Notes under the pieces: model-generated
What the model saw: the letters and a program-made list of their open reading frames with translations, nothing else
Databases searched by the model: none
Told to the model about the DNA's origin: nothing
In this document: one piece after another, positions 45,504 to 55,362 of the stretch
Layout: each line of letters begins with the position of its first letter
How positions within the stretch are numbered: position 1 is the stretch's first letter
Program-made: the position numbers and the translations under genes
Assembly (NCBI GenBank): GCA_001915545.1
Contig: MNQS01000115.1
Span: forward strand, 1-58,350
From: Bacteroides sp. 43_108
GTDB lineage: Bacteria > Bacteroidota > Bacteroidia > Bacteroidales > Bacteroidaceae
Reading direction: 5' to 3'
Length of the DNA stretch: 58,350 bases

Positions 45504-47207
45504 ATGGACTTGGAGAAACTTGTAGAAAGGGCTAAGGACGGTGATGCCGAAGCTTTCGGCAAGCTTTACAGCTTGTATGTCGACAAAATGAAAGGAGTAA
45601 GCATAAGAATCCTGCGGGAACGCAGGGATGATGCTCCAGACCTTGTGCATGATGCCTTTATTGTTGCATTTGCTTCTATCGGCAAATTGAGAGATCCAAG
45701 ACGTTTTGGAGAGTGGCTTACTACGATAACCTCAAATCTTACTTTGCGGTATCTGGAGAAATGCAGGTCCGAGCACACTGTTTCTCTTTCCTCTTTTCAA
45801 GAGTCAGATTTGGATGTAGCTGATTCGCCTGAAGTTCAAGACGAGCAGATTTCCGCAGATTATCTACTTTCGCTTATAGACCGCTTGCCCGAAGGATACA
45901 GAAAGGTTTTCCATCTTTCTGTAATCGAAGGCTTGTCGCATAAGGAAGTGGCCGAGATGTTGAATATAGAGCCCCATTCTTCATCTTCACAGCTTGCCCG
46001 TGCTAAAGCCATGTTGAGACGCATGTTGGCTGATAGAAGATACCTGGCAGTCGTAATGCTTGCCATTTTTATAGCTTCTGTATACAGGTATACGAAAAGA
46101 TATTGGGGAACGCGTACCGAAGAGTCTCATGAATTTGCCGGTCAACAGAATTTGGCCGGTCGCGAGGATGATATCTCTGAAAATATCTCAGACACATTAC
46201 ATGTTGTGCATGGAGATACACATGCTTCTGGTGACGGTAGAATCGTATCTCAGGTTCAGGAACAAATGCCGGCCGTTTATGATTCAGACGTCATACCTTG
46301 CGATGATGCTTTGCCTGCTGTAGAGGCTGATTTTAATTATAGCCACCTCAAAAAGCCTCAAATCATGCGCTACGACATAAACACGGATGTACGTCTGCCA
46401 CAAAGTGAATATATCCATATTGCAGAAGATAAGGCTTCATTTATGGACCGCAGTTTTTGGAAACGTAAATGGAAGATGCTTCTTGCCGGTTCTTCTGGAC
46501 CTATGCTGGCGCAAAACGTTTACAGACTCGTAAAGACCGGCGCCTCAGATGTTGGTTCTGGCAGTCCGTCTTATCCTGAATATGTAAGTACTTGGGAAGA
46601 ATACTATCGTTACCTTTCCGAACTTAGCCATGATGACATGCCGGCTGATTCAGCAACGCTTATAAATATTGCAAAGAACAACAGTGGAAAGATAGAGGAG
46701 CAGGAAAACCATCAAAAACCTATAACTATAGGCCTTTCATTTACCAAGAGCCTGGGCGAAAGATGGAGTTTTGAGACTGGTCTACAATATACCCTTTTGA
46801 GGTCATCATTTGTCATGGGAAGCGGAATGAACAATATCAGTCGTGAACAAAAAGTCCATTACCTGGGAATACCGCTTCGCCTGTCGTATCGTTTTGCTGA
46901 TTATAAGCGTTTTTCTGCCTATTGCTCTGCGGGTGTAAATATCAATATTCCTATTGGCGGTACGTCTGAGCAGAAGCTACTTACGGATTCAGTTTCTATG
47001 GATATAGGCAGTACACGTGTAAAAGCACCGTTCCAATGGTCAGTAAATACCGGTGTCGGTCTGCAATACAGATTCACAAAGAACTTTAGTCTGTATGCCG
47101 AACCAACAATCAATTATTACATACCTTCCGGCAGTTCTGTGCATACAATCTGGACTGAGCGTCCATTCTCATTCACCGTTCCGTTTGGAATACGTTTCAG
47201 TTGGTAA
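45504..47207 (+). CDS. ECF sigma factor fused to a membrane helix and an outer-membrane beta-barrel
   Basis: One uninterrupted frame (567 aa from ATG 45504; earlier in-frame starts possible). Residues about 1-85 are sigma region 2 (DLEKLVERAKDGDAEAFGKL, DAPDLVHDAFIVAF, RRFGEWLTTITSNL). About 118-175 are region 4 (LSLIDRLPEGYRKVFHLSVI, GLSHKEVAEMLNI, SSSQLARAKAMLRRML). About 180-196 form a membrane helix (YLAVVMLAIFIASVY). A linker of about 200 residues follows. About 406-567 look like an 8-strand barrel (ITIGLSFTKS, RWSFETGLQYTLL, YLGIPLRLSYRF, FSLYAEPTINYYI, PFGIRFSW). Topology would put the sigma part in the cytoplasm and the barrel in the outer membrane. Function and how the sigma part is freed are unknown. 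Confidence 0.85.
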   Translation: MDLEKLVERAKDGDAEAFGKLYSLYVDKMKGVSIRILRERRDDAPDLVHDAFIVAFASIGKLRDPRRFGEWLTTITSNLTLRYLEKCRSEHTVSLSSFQESDLDVADSPEVQDEQISADYLLSLIDRLPEGYRKVFHLSVIEGLSHKEVAEMLNIEPHSSSSQLARAKAMLRRMLADRRYLAVVMLAIFIASVYRYTKRYWGTRTEESHEFAGQQNLAGREDDISENISDTLHVVHGDTHASGDGRIVSQVQEQMPAVYDSDVIPCDDALPAVEADFNYSHLKKPQIMRYDINTDVRLPQSEYIHIAEDKASFMDRSFWKRKWKMLLAGSSGPMLAQNVYRLVKTGASDVGSGSPSYPEYVSTWEEYYRYLSELSHDDMPADSATLINIAKNNSGKIEEQENHQKPITIGLSFTKSLGERWSFETGLQYTLLRSSFVMGSGMNNISREQKVHYLGIPLRLSYRFADYKRFSAYCSAGVNINIPIGGTSEQKLLTDSVSMDIGSTRVKAPFQWSVNTGVGLQYRFTKNFSLYAEPTINYYIPSGSSVHTIWTERPFSFTVPFGIRFSW

Positions 47208-47285
47208 CCGATAATCGCTGTTCGCAAGCAGTCTTTGGAGCTTTTATTGAACTATATCAATAGAATCAATAAAAGTTTCAATAAA

Positions 47286-48062
47286 ATGCAAGAACGTCAC
47301 AAAAACAGAAAGAAGTATTTCAACGAGTTGGCTGAAACATGCAGAAAATATTTCTTGCCATATATAGAAAGATGGCATATTGTAGAACCCGCTACGAATG
47401 TCTTGGAAATAGGATGCGGCGAAGGCGGAAATCTACTCCCGTTTTCAGAGCTAGGCTGTAATGTCGTAGGTGTAGATATCGCTTCATGCAGAATAAAGGA
47501 AGCTAAGAGCTTTTTCGAGGATAATGGTGCAACTGGACAGTTCATAGCTGAAGATATCTTTAAACTAAGAGATATGGAGCGTAAATTCGATATCATAATC
47601 TGCCATGATGTATTTGAGCATATAGACGACAAAATGCATTTCTTACTGAACATAAAGAAGTATTTGTCGGACAACGGCATTGTTTTTATGTCTTTTCCTG
47701 CATGGCAGATGCCTTTTGGAGGCCATCAGCAGATTTGTCGGAGCTGGGTGCTGTCTCATTTGCCATTTGTCCACCTGTTGCCGTGTGGTCTATATAAATT
47801 GCTGATAAACGCGTTTGGAGAAGACACCGGCTGCATGAATGAGCTTATTTCAATTAGGAATACCCGCATTACTATTGAACGTTTTGAAAAGTTGTCCCGA
47901 TTTGCAGAACTGAAGATAAACGACAGGCTGCTGTGGCTTGTAAATCCGCATTATGAAGTGAAGTTTGGCCTTAAGCCCTATAAGATGCCGCAGAGTCTTG
48001 CACATTTTCCGTATATAAGAGATTTCTTCAGCACCAGCTGTTTCTATATATTAAGCAAATAG
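47286..48062 (+). CDS. Class I SAM-dependent methyltransferase
   Basis: 258 aa from ATG 47286 (a TTG at 47235 would add 17 residues). NVLEIGCGEGGNLLPFSELG is the SAM-binding motif I, VVGVDIASCRIKEAKSFF carries the acidic motif II residue, FDIIICHDVFEHIDDKMHF is motif IV, and NIKKYLSDNGIVFMSFPAW is motif V/VI. Substrate unknown; similar proteins act on small molecules or cell-surface glycans. It follows the sigma-barrel gene and may share its transcript. Confidence 0.85.
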   Translation: MQERHKNRKKYFNELAETCRKYFLPYIERWHIVEPATNVLEIGCGEGGNLLPFSELGCNVVGVDIASCRIKEAKSFFEDNGATGQFIAEDIFKLRDMERKFDIIICHDVFEHIDDKMHFLLNIKKYLSDNGIVFMSFPAWQMPFGGHQQICRSWVLSHLPFVHLLPCGLYKLLINAFGEDTGCMNELISIRNTRITIERFEKLSRFAELKINDRLLWLVNPHYEVKFGLKPYKMPQSLAHFPYIRDFFSTSCFYILSK

Positions 48063-48592
48063 AATAATTATTTAGATATTCAAGCATAGTATAAACAATC
48101 TTAGCCACTGTACGGCCGTTTTAGATGTATCAGACGATAATTTCTCATGGTTAATAATACTATTTATCAGTACTAATATTCTTTCCATTCCGTCCTAACA
48201 ACGTTTTGCCGTAATCTTAACTCTGATAACGTATGCTTTTAGAACCATTGGCAAATATTGTTGCAACAGATAAAACTGACCCTAAACAACCTTTCCTGCT
48301 GTTTGGGGTCAGTCGTAATTTATGTATACACGTTATAGCCAATAAACTCATCTCACAGGAATGGCTCGATATTTTCAAAGTGAGATATAGGCTGGTCTGA
48401 CATCTGTCGTCGTTGTGGGGAGTTTAACAGACTGTGTCTATAGAAGCCTATATTGTGTTTATGATATATTAAATCCCAATGTCTGTTATTGCATATAGCT
48501 GATTAAGTAGAGTGTTTGTAATTTAACTAGGCTGACAATATTCAGAATACTCATCAAGTGTATTTTATAGCAGTTGATGAAGGAACTGCATA
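48063..48592. other. Intergenic stretch without a gene
   Basis: No convincing reading frame. The only structure seen is an imperfect inverted repeat, ACTGACCC (48275-48282) with GGGTCAGT (48306-48313), whose arms are extended inward by AAACA/TGTTT. It lacks a T run. Confidence 0.5.
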
Positions 48593-48596
48593 TAAC

Positions 48597-48628
48597 AAAA
48601 AATGACTTGAATCTCTTCAAGTCATTTT
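48597..48628 (-). terminator. Stranded original terminator of tRNA-Phe
   Basis: AAAATGACTTGAA (48599-48611), loop TCTC, TTCAAGTCATTTT (48616-48628): a perfect 13-bp stem. On the minus strand it ends in a T6 run. It lies two bases beyond the left copy of the tRNA 3' end, exactly where the tRNA's terminator would have been before the insertion. Confidence 0.75.
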
Positions 48629-48630
48629 CT

Positions 48631-48649
48631 GTGGTGCCACCAGGAATCG
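48631..48649 (-). repeat. Left attachment-site repeat (tRNA-Phe 3' end copy)
   Basis: The 19 bases gtggtgccaccaggaatcg are identical to 58284-58302. They reach from one base beyond the tRNA 3' end into the T loop; similarity stops at base 48650. Confidence 0.85.
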
Positions 48650-48715
48650 TAATCTAACGATAAGTAGCTGAATATCTTTGATGTATCTTTTAGCTAAAGA
48701 AGTAATCTCCCGCTA

Positions 48716-48725
48716 TTGCTCCACC
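48716..48725 (+). repeat. Candidate integrase arm-type site, left, copy 1
   Basis: TTGCTCCACC, shared with copies at 48825-48834 and near the right end (58143-58152). Confidence 0.4.
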
Positions 48726-48821
48726 GGATTTCTGCAATATTTTGCAGTATCTTGCGGAGTCGATTTCCTATTATACGACAAAGGTAACGCTTTATTTTGA
48801 AATACAAGCAGATGCCTCATG

Positions 48822-48835
48822 TTTTTGCTCCACCT
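48822..48835 (+). repeat. Candidate integrase arm-type site, left, copy 2
   Basis: TTTTTGCTCCACCT is identical over 14 bases to 58140-58153 near the other end of the island. Arm-type sites of tyrosine integrases are short repeats of this kind inside both ends of an element. Confidence 0.45.
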
Positions 48836-49060
48836 CAATGCAATAAACCTCATAGCTTGACCTTTATAAATAAATATTCTCAATATGGTCAATGTTTATT
48901 CTATACTCTGAGAACAAGATGTACACTTTTAATTTTGCTATGAATAATGATATCGTTCTTTTCCTCCCCTACAAAACTTATTTTTTTCACTTATAATGCA
49001 TATTCTCTTGTGGAGTTTTTCAAAATAAATGTTATTGATTTTTAAGATCATAATAGATTG

Positions 49061-49897
49061 TTACAATTTAGTCACTGAATTAGCCAATCTTTTCTCGCCA
49101 TCAATTTCTGTTGTATAATAACGTTGATTAAGAGTGTTTAATAATTCGGTTAGTTCCTTTTCATTAGAGATACGAAACTTATTAGTCGTTGCATCATATA
49201 GATTAGGACAATATTGGCTAATATAATTAGGTATTCTGTTTTTTTGTTCAGTTGAGAAATTATTATACCTTTCTGTAGCTTCCTTAATTCGTCTACGATT
49301 AGGCGTTTTTACTTGATCTTTGCTAAAATCAGATTCTAAATTGATAATATCCATGGATAGAAAAGTTTCTACTTCACTATCTGTTGCTTCTCTATACAGT
49401 TCGTTGATTCCATTAAAAATGGATGTTATTGCATTTAAATTTTTGAAGTATAATTTATCTATATCTTTTACAAAGACACAGTCTGGATTATCTTTAATTA
49501 CCAGTATATTATCTTCTTTAATGAGTCTTGCCTGCTCTGATGGAGAACGTAGATTACCCCAGGAAATCATACTCTTTTTTGAATATAAGTAACTTGGGGT
49601 AATTTTTTGAAATAAAAAATATTTATCATTTTGTATAGAAACTACAAAATCGATTTTTTTATAATCTTCTTTTCTCATATAAGAGTATGAAGTAGGAATA
49701 AAATCTTCTTGTAATAATGGTATGCAATATTCTTTTGTTGAAAAATTTTCAACAACGAACCATTCGCCTTCTTGAAGTTTATATTCATCATCATAACTTC
49801 TGGCATTATTAAAATCTCCAATATTATCGAATACTGTCGTATCAGATAAGATTTTATAATAAGAACCATTTTTAGTTTTTGAAATCAAGTAGTCCAT
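49061..49897 (-). CDS. Kiwa KwaB-like soluble protein (DUF4868-type), tentative
   Basis: 278-residue protein without signal peptide or membrane helix. The middle and end (YFLFQKITPSYLYSKKS, KDNPDCVFVKDIDKLYFKNL, FNGINELYREATDSEVETFL, KTPNRRRIKEATERY, YYTTEIDGEKRLANSVTKL) resemble the DUF4868 layout of KwaB, the DNA-binding half of the Kiwa anti-phage system. I recall this only by pattern. It starts 8 bases after a four-helix membrane protein, the KwaA-KwaB order. KwaB proteins are usually a little longer (about 315 aa), and its first 80 residues look unrelated to anything I know. Last gene of the leftward cargo operon. Confidence 0.6.
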   Translation of the reverse strand: MDYLISKTKNGSYYKILSDTTVFDNIGDFNNARSYDDEYKLQEGEWFVVENFSTKEYCIPLLQEDFIPTSYSYMRKEDYKKIDFVVSIQNDKYFLFQKITPSYLYSKKSMISWGNLRSPSEQARLIKEDNILVIKDNPDCVFVKDIDKLYFKNLNAITSIFNGINELYREATDSEVETFLSMDIINLESDFSKDQVKTPNRRRIKEATERYNNFSTEQKNRIPNYISQYCPNLYDATTNKFRISNEKELTELLNTLNQRYYTTEIDGEKRLANSVTKL

Positions 49898-49905
49898 AAT
49901 GTATT

Positions 49906-50457
49906 TTATTTTTCAATATCAATATATGTAAAATCATTAATTTGTCCTATACGCTTAAATTCGCATATTTCTCTTAATTTAATCTCTTTCTTTGTCATGA
50001 TTAATACTTTATGATTCCCTGCAGTTACAAAATAGTATCTATATCCTAGAACATGAAAAATAGGATTATATAAATATATTTCTGCACAAAAGCATAGAAT
50101 AGTAACTGCTATATAGATAAAAATTAAAGATGCTACAGAGTTTATACTTAACCCAACAAAGACATAGGCAAAAAATGTAGGTAGAAAAGTAGAACTTGCG
50201 GATTCTATTTCAGTAATATTTTCCTCCTTTATTTCTGTAGGATCTAATTTGTAAAACTTTGTAGTACCATACCATGTGGTTAGTATTGGAATACTAAAAT
50301 ATATACAGTAAGAAACCCAATCAGGTAAATCTAACTGAATATTTTTGCCCGTAAGATTAATCAATATTTCTCCCAATGTTATTTCTTTATTGGTGAGACA
50401 TATACTAATCAACAATAAAAATGCATTAGCCACAAATATTAATTTATATAGTTTCAT
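49906..50457 (-). CDS. Kiwa KwaA-like four-helix membrane protein, tentative
   Basis: 183 residues. Hydrophobic segments: LIFVANAFLLLISICL (about 6-22), VSYCIYFSIPILTTWYG (about 48-64), TFFAYVFVGLSINSVASL and IFIYIAVTILCFCAEIYLY (about 94-133). A soluble tail follows with NPIFHVLGYRYYFVTAG, HKVLIMTKKEIKLR and IGQINDFTYIDIEK. In Kiwa, KwaA is a four-helix membrane sensor with such a tail, next to kwaB. The assignment rests on size, helix count, tail pattern and pairing. It is 29 bases after hsdR. Confidence 0.6.
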   Translation of the reverse strand: MKLYKLIFVANAFLLLISICLTNKEITLGEILINLTGKNIQLDLPDWVSYCIYFSIPILTTWYGTTKFYKLDPTEIKEENITEIESASSTFLPTFFAYVFVGLSINSVASLIFIYIAVTILCFCAEIYLYNPIFHVLGYRYYFVTAGNHKVLIMTKKEIKLREICEFKRIGQINDFTYIDIEK

Positions 50458-50486
50458 ATATCTATTTCTAAATTATTATGCACATA

Positions 50487-53400
50487 TTATAGATGACCAC
50501 CAACACCTTTAAATTTATCGATAAAAGCAACTATCTTTTGAAATACAGTCTGCTTCTTCGTCAGATATTGGGGATTCAAAGGACTCATTTTCGGTAAGAT
50601 GTTGTTAAAATCAGTTCCGTTCTCACTAGCGTATTCACGCTTTAAAGATATCTCCATATAATGTTTAGCTTCTCTTTCGTTTAACTTTTCGTTTGCAATC
50701 AAGTCAGCTGCTTCTTCTTTTTGCTTGGCCTGTGCATATTCAAAAAATGCTTTTATAATTTCTGTTTTATCAGAAATAGCATCAAGATTAGCATCATTGA
50801 TAAAATCAACAATCAAACTTTCTTTGGCTCTGTTACCAACACTTGACCGAATAATCCGACGAATTTCCTCTATCAAAGAGGATTTATCCATCTTCTTTTT
50901 ATTGTGTTCAAAAATAAGTTCAAGGATATAATCCAGATTTATTTCTTGTGATTTAAGCAAATCTATTTCAAATACAACATCATCCCAATCAATTCTTGAT
51001 TTTTCTGATTTATTGCCTTCTTTTTCTCGTCTTAACCAGTCTCGTATGTCGTTATAAATTGATTTATAATCCTGAATGATTCTGTCAGACGGCATTTGCA
51101 ATTTCTGCATTTTTGCAATATCGCTATCTGTAACAAAATAATCGTTTTTAAATGTCTCTACAGCTTCCTTATCGTTAATGTCCAATGTCTGAAAAGCTTT
51201 GAGCGTGGTAAACTCATCAAAATTCTGAAGTATGTTTTCCACACGCAAATATTCCCCGAACAATTTGACAAATTCCTTTTTATCCTGTTCTGTATTTATT
51301 TTGTCTGTATCAGGAAACTTATCACTCAGTTCTTTTACAATATCAATATATCCTTTTCGAGCTTCGCCGGAAACAATGTCCTTAAAACCTTCCAAATACT
51401 CGTTGTAACTTTTTTCGAGTACTACATTTGCAGTATTCTCATCGCCAAATAATCTTATTGCATCAACCGTATGTTGTTCAAGATCCCTGAAAGTAATAAT
51501 ATTACCGAACGTTTTAGTTGAGTCATAAATTCGGTTGGTACGCGAAAATGCCTGTATCAGTCCATGGAAACGTAAATTTTTATCCACGAAAAGAGTATTC
51601 AGAGTCGGAGCATCAAAACCAGTAAGGAACATACCCACTACTATTACAAGATCCACCTCTTTGTTTTTTACCCTCTTGGCTAAGTCTCTGTAATAATTTT
51701 GAAACTCTTTACTTTCAATGCTATAGCTTGTCCCAAATAGGTTATTGTAATCATTAATAGCTTTTGTCAGGAACTCTTTTGCACTGAGATCCATTGCAGA
51801 AGGCTCGAAGTTTTCATCAGATATCTCACCTATTGCACTTTGCTCTTCATTGGCTGCAAAAGAAAATATTGTAGCTATTTTCAGTGGCTTTTCAGAGCCT
51901 TTCTGCAATCGGTTTAACTCTTCATAGTAGCATTTAGCGGCATCCACACTGCTGACTGCAAACATAGCATTGAAACCTTGACTATTACTTTGATTTCTAT
52001 GTGTTTTTATTCTAAAATTCTGTAGAATATATTGAGAAATTTCATTGATACGAGCAGGATGAAGTAATGCTTGCTTATTTTCTGCAGCATTTAATTTTTG
52101 CTCATCAAGTTCTGTTTCTATATTCTTAAAACGAGGTCTTACATTGTTGTAATCTACTTTAAATTTCAATACTTTTTCATCGCGAATAGCATCAGTTATA
52201 ACATACGAATGCAATTCACGGCCGAACACACTTGCCGTTGTTTCTGAACCATTGGCATTTTCTGGAAAGATTGGTGTTCCAGTAAAACCGAACTGATAAT
52301 ATTTCTTAAATTTCTTTTTCAATTGCTTTTGTGCTTCGCCAAATTGTGAACGATGACACTCATCAAAAATGAAAACGACCTGTTTTTGATAAATCGGAAG
52401 ATTTTCTTCACTTTTCATCAAGTTATTCAGTTTTTGAATCGTAGTGACGATAATTCTATTGTCATCCTTTTCTATATTTCGTTTCAACCCTGCTGTGCTT
52501 TCAGACCCATTGACACTATCTGGAGAGAACCTCTGATATTCTTTCATAGTCTGATAGTCAAGGTCTTTGCGATCTACCACAAAGAACACCTTATCGATAA
52601 AGTCCAATTGTGTAGCCAATCGTGCAGCCTTGAAACTTGTAAGCGTTTTGCCGGAACCTGTGGTATGCCAAACATATCCTCCCCCTTCGGTTGTTGACCA
52701 TTTTTTTGCCTGATACGAGCTTTTTATTTTCCACAACATACGTTCTGTTGCCGCAATCTGATACGGACGCATTACAAGCAAAGTGTTATTGGCATCAAAG
52801 ACAGAATAAGTAAAGATGACATTAAGCAATGTATTCTTTTGAAAAAATGTCTCTGTGAAATCTTTCAAATCTTTTATCACAATATTCTTGGCATTTGCCC
52901 AATTCATTGTAAAGTCAAAACTGTTCTTGTTACGTTCAACAGTATTGGCAAAATAACGGCTGTCTGTACCATTTGAAATGACAAAAACCTGAATATACTT
53001 GAAAAGTGAGTTGTCGCTGTTGAAACTTTCTTTGGAATATCGGTGAACCTGATTGAATGCTTCACGTATAGCCACCCCACGCCTTTTCAACTCGATTTGT
53101 ACCAATGGCAGCCCATTGACCAGAATTGTAACATCATAGCGGTTTGTCTGACTCCCAGTCTGTTCAAACTGCCTGATTACCTGCATCTTGTTTCGAGCAA
53201 TATCTTGTTTGTCCACAAGATAGATGTTTTTTATATGCCCGTCATCGAAAACAAAATCATAGATATAGTTGTCATGAATCTTGCGGGTCTTGTCTGTCAA
53301 TGTATCTCCCGGTTTATCCAGATATTCAACAACAAACCGTGCCCATTCCTTGTCGGTAAACTCCACATTGTTAAGTTCCTGAATTTTCAAACGGACATTA

Positions 53401-53600
53401 GCCAATAATGCCTCAGGTGTTGAAATATCTTGGCTATAGTCATAGCCCTGATTCGCTAAATCTTGAATAAATTCGCGTTCAAGACTTGCTTCCGATTGAT
53501 AGACCACCGGAGGCTCATGAAGTGCGCTGTATTTGGTATAAGCATCAAGTACAATGAAGTTGTTTGATTCTGCTATAGTGTTATATTGTGCCATTCTCAT
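50487..53600 (-). CDS. hsdR: Type I restriction endonuclease subunit R
   Basis: Motor and nuclease subunit of the type I complex. The N-terminal nuclease motif is [20 protein letters not shown] (PD-(D/E)xK type, about residues 155-175). The superfamily 2 translocase has [18 protein letters not shown] (Walker A), [16 protein letters not shown] (DEAD-type box), [13 protein letters not shown] (motif III) and [11 protein letters not shown] (motif VI). The C-terminal part is helical. 1037 aa is normal. ATG at 53600 or 53594; either overlaps the end of the prrC-like gene by 14-20 bases, which shows translational coupling. Confidence 0.95.
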   Translation of the reverse strand: MRMAQYNTIAESNNFIVLDAYTKYSALHEPPVVYQSEASLEREFIQDLANQGYDYSQDISTPEALLANVRLKIQELNNVEFTDKEWARFVVEYLDKPGDTLTDKTRKIHDNYIYDFVFDDGHIKNIYLVDKQDIARNKMQVIRQFEQTGSQTNRYDVTILVNGLPLVQIELKRRGVAIREAFNQVHRYSKESFNSDNSLFKYIQVFVISNGTDSRYFANTVERNKNSFDFTMNWANAKNIVIKDLKDFTETFFQKNTLLNVIFTYSVFDANNTLLVMRPYQIAATERMLWKIKSSYQAKKWSTTEGGGYVWHTTGSGKTLTSFKAARLATQLDFIDKVFFVVDRKDLDYQTMKEYQRFSPDSVNGSESTAGLKRNIEKDDNRIIVTTIQKLNNLMKSEENLPIYQKQVVFIFDECHRSQFGEAQKQLKKKFKKYYQFGFTGTPIFPENANGSETTASVFGRELHSYVITDAIRDEKVLKFKVDYNNVRPRFKNIETELDEQKLNAAENKQALLHPARINEISQYILQNFRIKTHRNQSNSQGFNAMFAVSSVDAAKCYYEELNRLQKGSEKPLKIATIFSFAANEEQSAIGEISDENFEPSAMDLSAKEFLTKAINDYNNLFGTSYSIESKEFQNYYRDLAKRVKNKEVDLVIVVGMFLTGFDAPTLNTLFVDKNLRFHGLIQAFSRTNRIYDSTKTFGNIITFRDLEQHTVDAIRLFGDENTANVVLEKSYNEYLEGFKDIVSGEARKGYIDIVKELSDKFPDTDKINTEQDKKEFVKLFGEYLRVENILQNFDEFTTLKAFQTLDINDKEAVETFKNDYFVTDSDIAKMQKLQMPSDRIIQDYKSIYNDIRDWLRREKEGNKSEKSRIDWDDVVFEIDLLKSQEINLDYILELIFEHNKKKMDKSSLIEEIRRIIRSSVGNRAKESLIVDFINDANLDAISDKTEIIKAFFEYAQAKQKEEAADLIANEKLNEREAKHYMEISLKREYASENGTDFNNILPKMSPLNPQYLTKKQTVFQKIVAFIDKFKGVGGHL

Positions 53601-54782
53601 TAATATCTTTAGCTTGTTCTTTGAAATGATATGTTGTCTTGATGTTTTCTACTAAAAAGGTTAGAACTCTCTTATCGTTATCATCAATTAAAGAGATTTC
53701 TTCTCCAGAATGTTTTCCATGGCTACACAAATTTATAATACGATTATAGTACGCTTCCTGTGCATCATGAGGTAAAAGTTCTTTCCATGCCGTATATCCA
53801 AGAAATGTTGAAGTTTTCTCTAATATCTGTCGTAAGAAATTATAGTGATACTTCTTGATTTCACCTGATTTTATAGCCTTTTCAAGTTCAGTTAATAGAA
53901 AAAGATGATACGAGAAAGGTGAATCTACAGATTGCTCTTCAAGTAAATAGGTCCCGTCGCTCATCTTTTCCAATCGTCGTTTTATTGAATGTTTAGGCTT
54001 ATAGTTATAACGTTTGTCGGAATTACTAAATTCATTATAAAGCACATTATAAAATAGGGGATTATGTGTAGTTATAATAAATTTCAATTCTGATTGACTT
54101 GACTTTATTAATTCTGCAATATTTACAGCTAACTCAATTAAATGGTTTTCGTCCAACGAGCTTACGGGGTCATCAATAAATACATATTTCAGGTCATTAA
54201 ATTGATCCGTTTCTCTATCCGCCTCTTCTGCCACATTTAAAACTTCAATAACTTGTTCAAGCAAACTATAAAATACGCACCAAATTAGGCAACTTTCTTC
54301 TCCTTTCGATATTTTTATATTCTCAATTTTGCCTTCATTGCCACTTTCTACTGAGAATGTAATTTCTGAATATGCTTTGACAGTAATGTCCGTACCATTT
54401 TCATCTTTTGCAGTATATTCTTCATTAAAACGAGGCGTTAATTTGTTATTTGTATAACGCTGAAAATTGGTAACTATATTTCTTTCTTGACCTTGTTCTT
54501 TAAGAATCCAATCAGTAAAACTGTTTGGCTGAATTTTGAGTTTTCTCGTAGAATCTGCATCTAAATCATTGTCCCAATAGAACAAATCCTCTGTAAAAGC
54601 ATTATAATACAGCACCTTTATTTTTGATTCTTCTAACTCTTCGTTATGATTCTTTGGAGAAACCAACTCTTTGAATTCACGCGATAGACGAGTCTTACCT
54701 ACACCATTGAAGGCATAGATTAGTTGTACCTTTTTTTCAGTATCACGAAGGGTTTCTGCTATTTTTTTAATGATTGTCCCAT
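53581..54782 (-). CDS. prrC: PrrC-like anticodon nuclease (ABC-type ATPase), start region out of frame
   Basis: About 400 residues when read from ATG 54782 with one frame correction. Walker [18 protein letters not shown] signature KGEESCLIW, Walker [16 protein letters not shown] and the H-loop ITTHNPLF are present. The C-terminal part has LRQILE and, 37 residues after that Arg, CSHGKHSG; PrrC's tRNA-cleaving triad is Arg-x3-Glu...His with similar spacing. Gene order hsdM-hsdS-prrC-hsdR and size match the E. coli prr locus (PrrC 396 aa). From the ATG the frame reaches TAG after seven codons (MGQSLKK) at a 7-A tract; eight A would give MGQSLKKIAETL and run on intact. The downstream frame is open to hsdS. 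Confidence 0.8.
54762..54768 (-). repeat. 7-A homopolymer at the prrC frame break
   Basis: Seven A on the coding (minus) strand, codons 5-7 after the ATG. Adding one A, or a -1 slip, joins the start codon to the rest of the gene. A second 7-A tract lies at 54737-54731 within the gene and keeps frame. Confidence 0.7.
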
Positions 54783-54783
54783 T

Positions 54784-55362
54784 CTATTCTTCTGTTATTT
54801 TCTGAAATGATAATAATTCATTCCTATAATACTCATATTGTTCTTTTCTTGTTTGTAGCTCTGTTTGTAGCTCTGTTTGTAATTTTGTGAAGTGTTCGAG
54901 AATCCGGACAACTTCTTCCTGTATTTCAAAAGGAGGAAGAGGTATTTCTATATTACTCACCTTGGTTGTATTAATAGTTGGAACTCCACCTTCACTTTGC
55001 AATTCTTTTATTTTAGATTCCATGTTCTTAAGGACATAGAAAAGAAAAAGTGTTGATACTTTCTCAGATGTAGGAATGACAGAAAAACATTTATCATTTA
55101 AATAAAATAATTCTTTAATATAATTTACAAATCCCGCATATGCGCCAACGCGTGATATTGTCACAGTATTTGCTTCTCTATTAAAAGTATGATAATACCC
55201 CATAGGCGATTGGCCTCCGCTGATAATTGGATAGGTACCACCTAAAGTTGCATCGGATTTTGTAATACCTTTACCTGTTTTTATTTCACAAAAATCTCCT
55301 AGTTTTTTATACTTCACTCCATTTGGGCAGTGTTTCTGTATCAGTTCTTTTAACTTACTCAT
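54784..55362 (-). CDS. hsdS: Type I restriction specificity subunit S, half-length (one target-recognition domain)
   Basis: 192 residues instead of the usual 400-450. Order: N-terminal segment [20 protein letters not shown], one target-recognition domain ([16 protein letters not shown] to about residue 150 with [21 protein letters not shown]), then a coiled-coil spacer containing [21 protein letters not shown] complete S subunit has two such halves; single halves of other systems can dimerise and work. The start ATG overlaps the hsdM stop by 4 bases. The TAG stop is followed one base later by the prrC ATG. Confidence 0.9.
   Translation of the reverse strand: MSKLKELIQKHCPNGVKYKKLGDFCEIKTGKGITKSDATLGGTYPIISGGQSPMGYYHTFNREANTVTISRVGAYAGFVNYIKELFYLNDKCFSVIPTSEKVSTLFLFYVLKNMESKIKELQSEGGVPTINTTKVSNIEIPLPPFEIQEEVVRILEHFTKLQTELQTELQTRKEQYEYYRNELLSFQKITEE
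54852..54881 (-). repeat. 12-bp tandem repeat in the hsdS spacer
   Basis: tttgtagctctg occurs at 54852-54863 and 54864-54875, and the first half again at 54876-54881. It encodes the TELQ repeat of the HsdS spacer helix. In EcoR124 a comparable 4-residue repeat changes recognition spacing when its copy number changes. Confidence 0.75.

Noticed and set aside
53581..54666. Start of the PrrC-like gene at TTG 54666
   Set aside because: This start would remove the Walker A loop, which is present just upstream in the same frame, so it cannot be the functional start.
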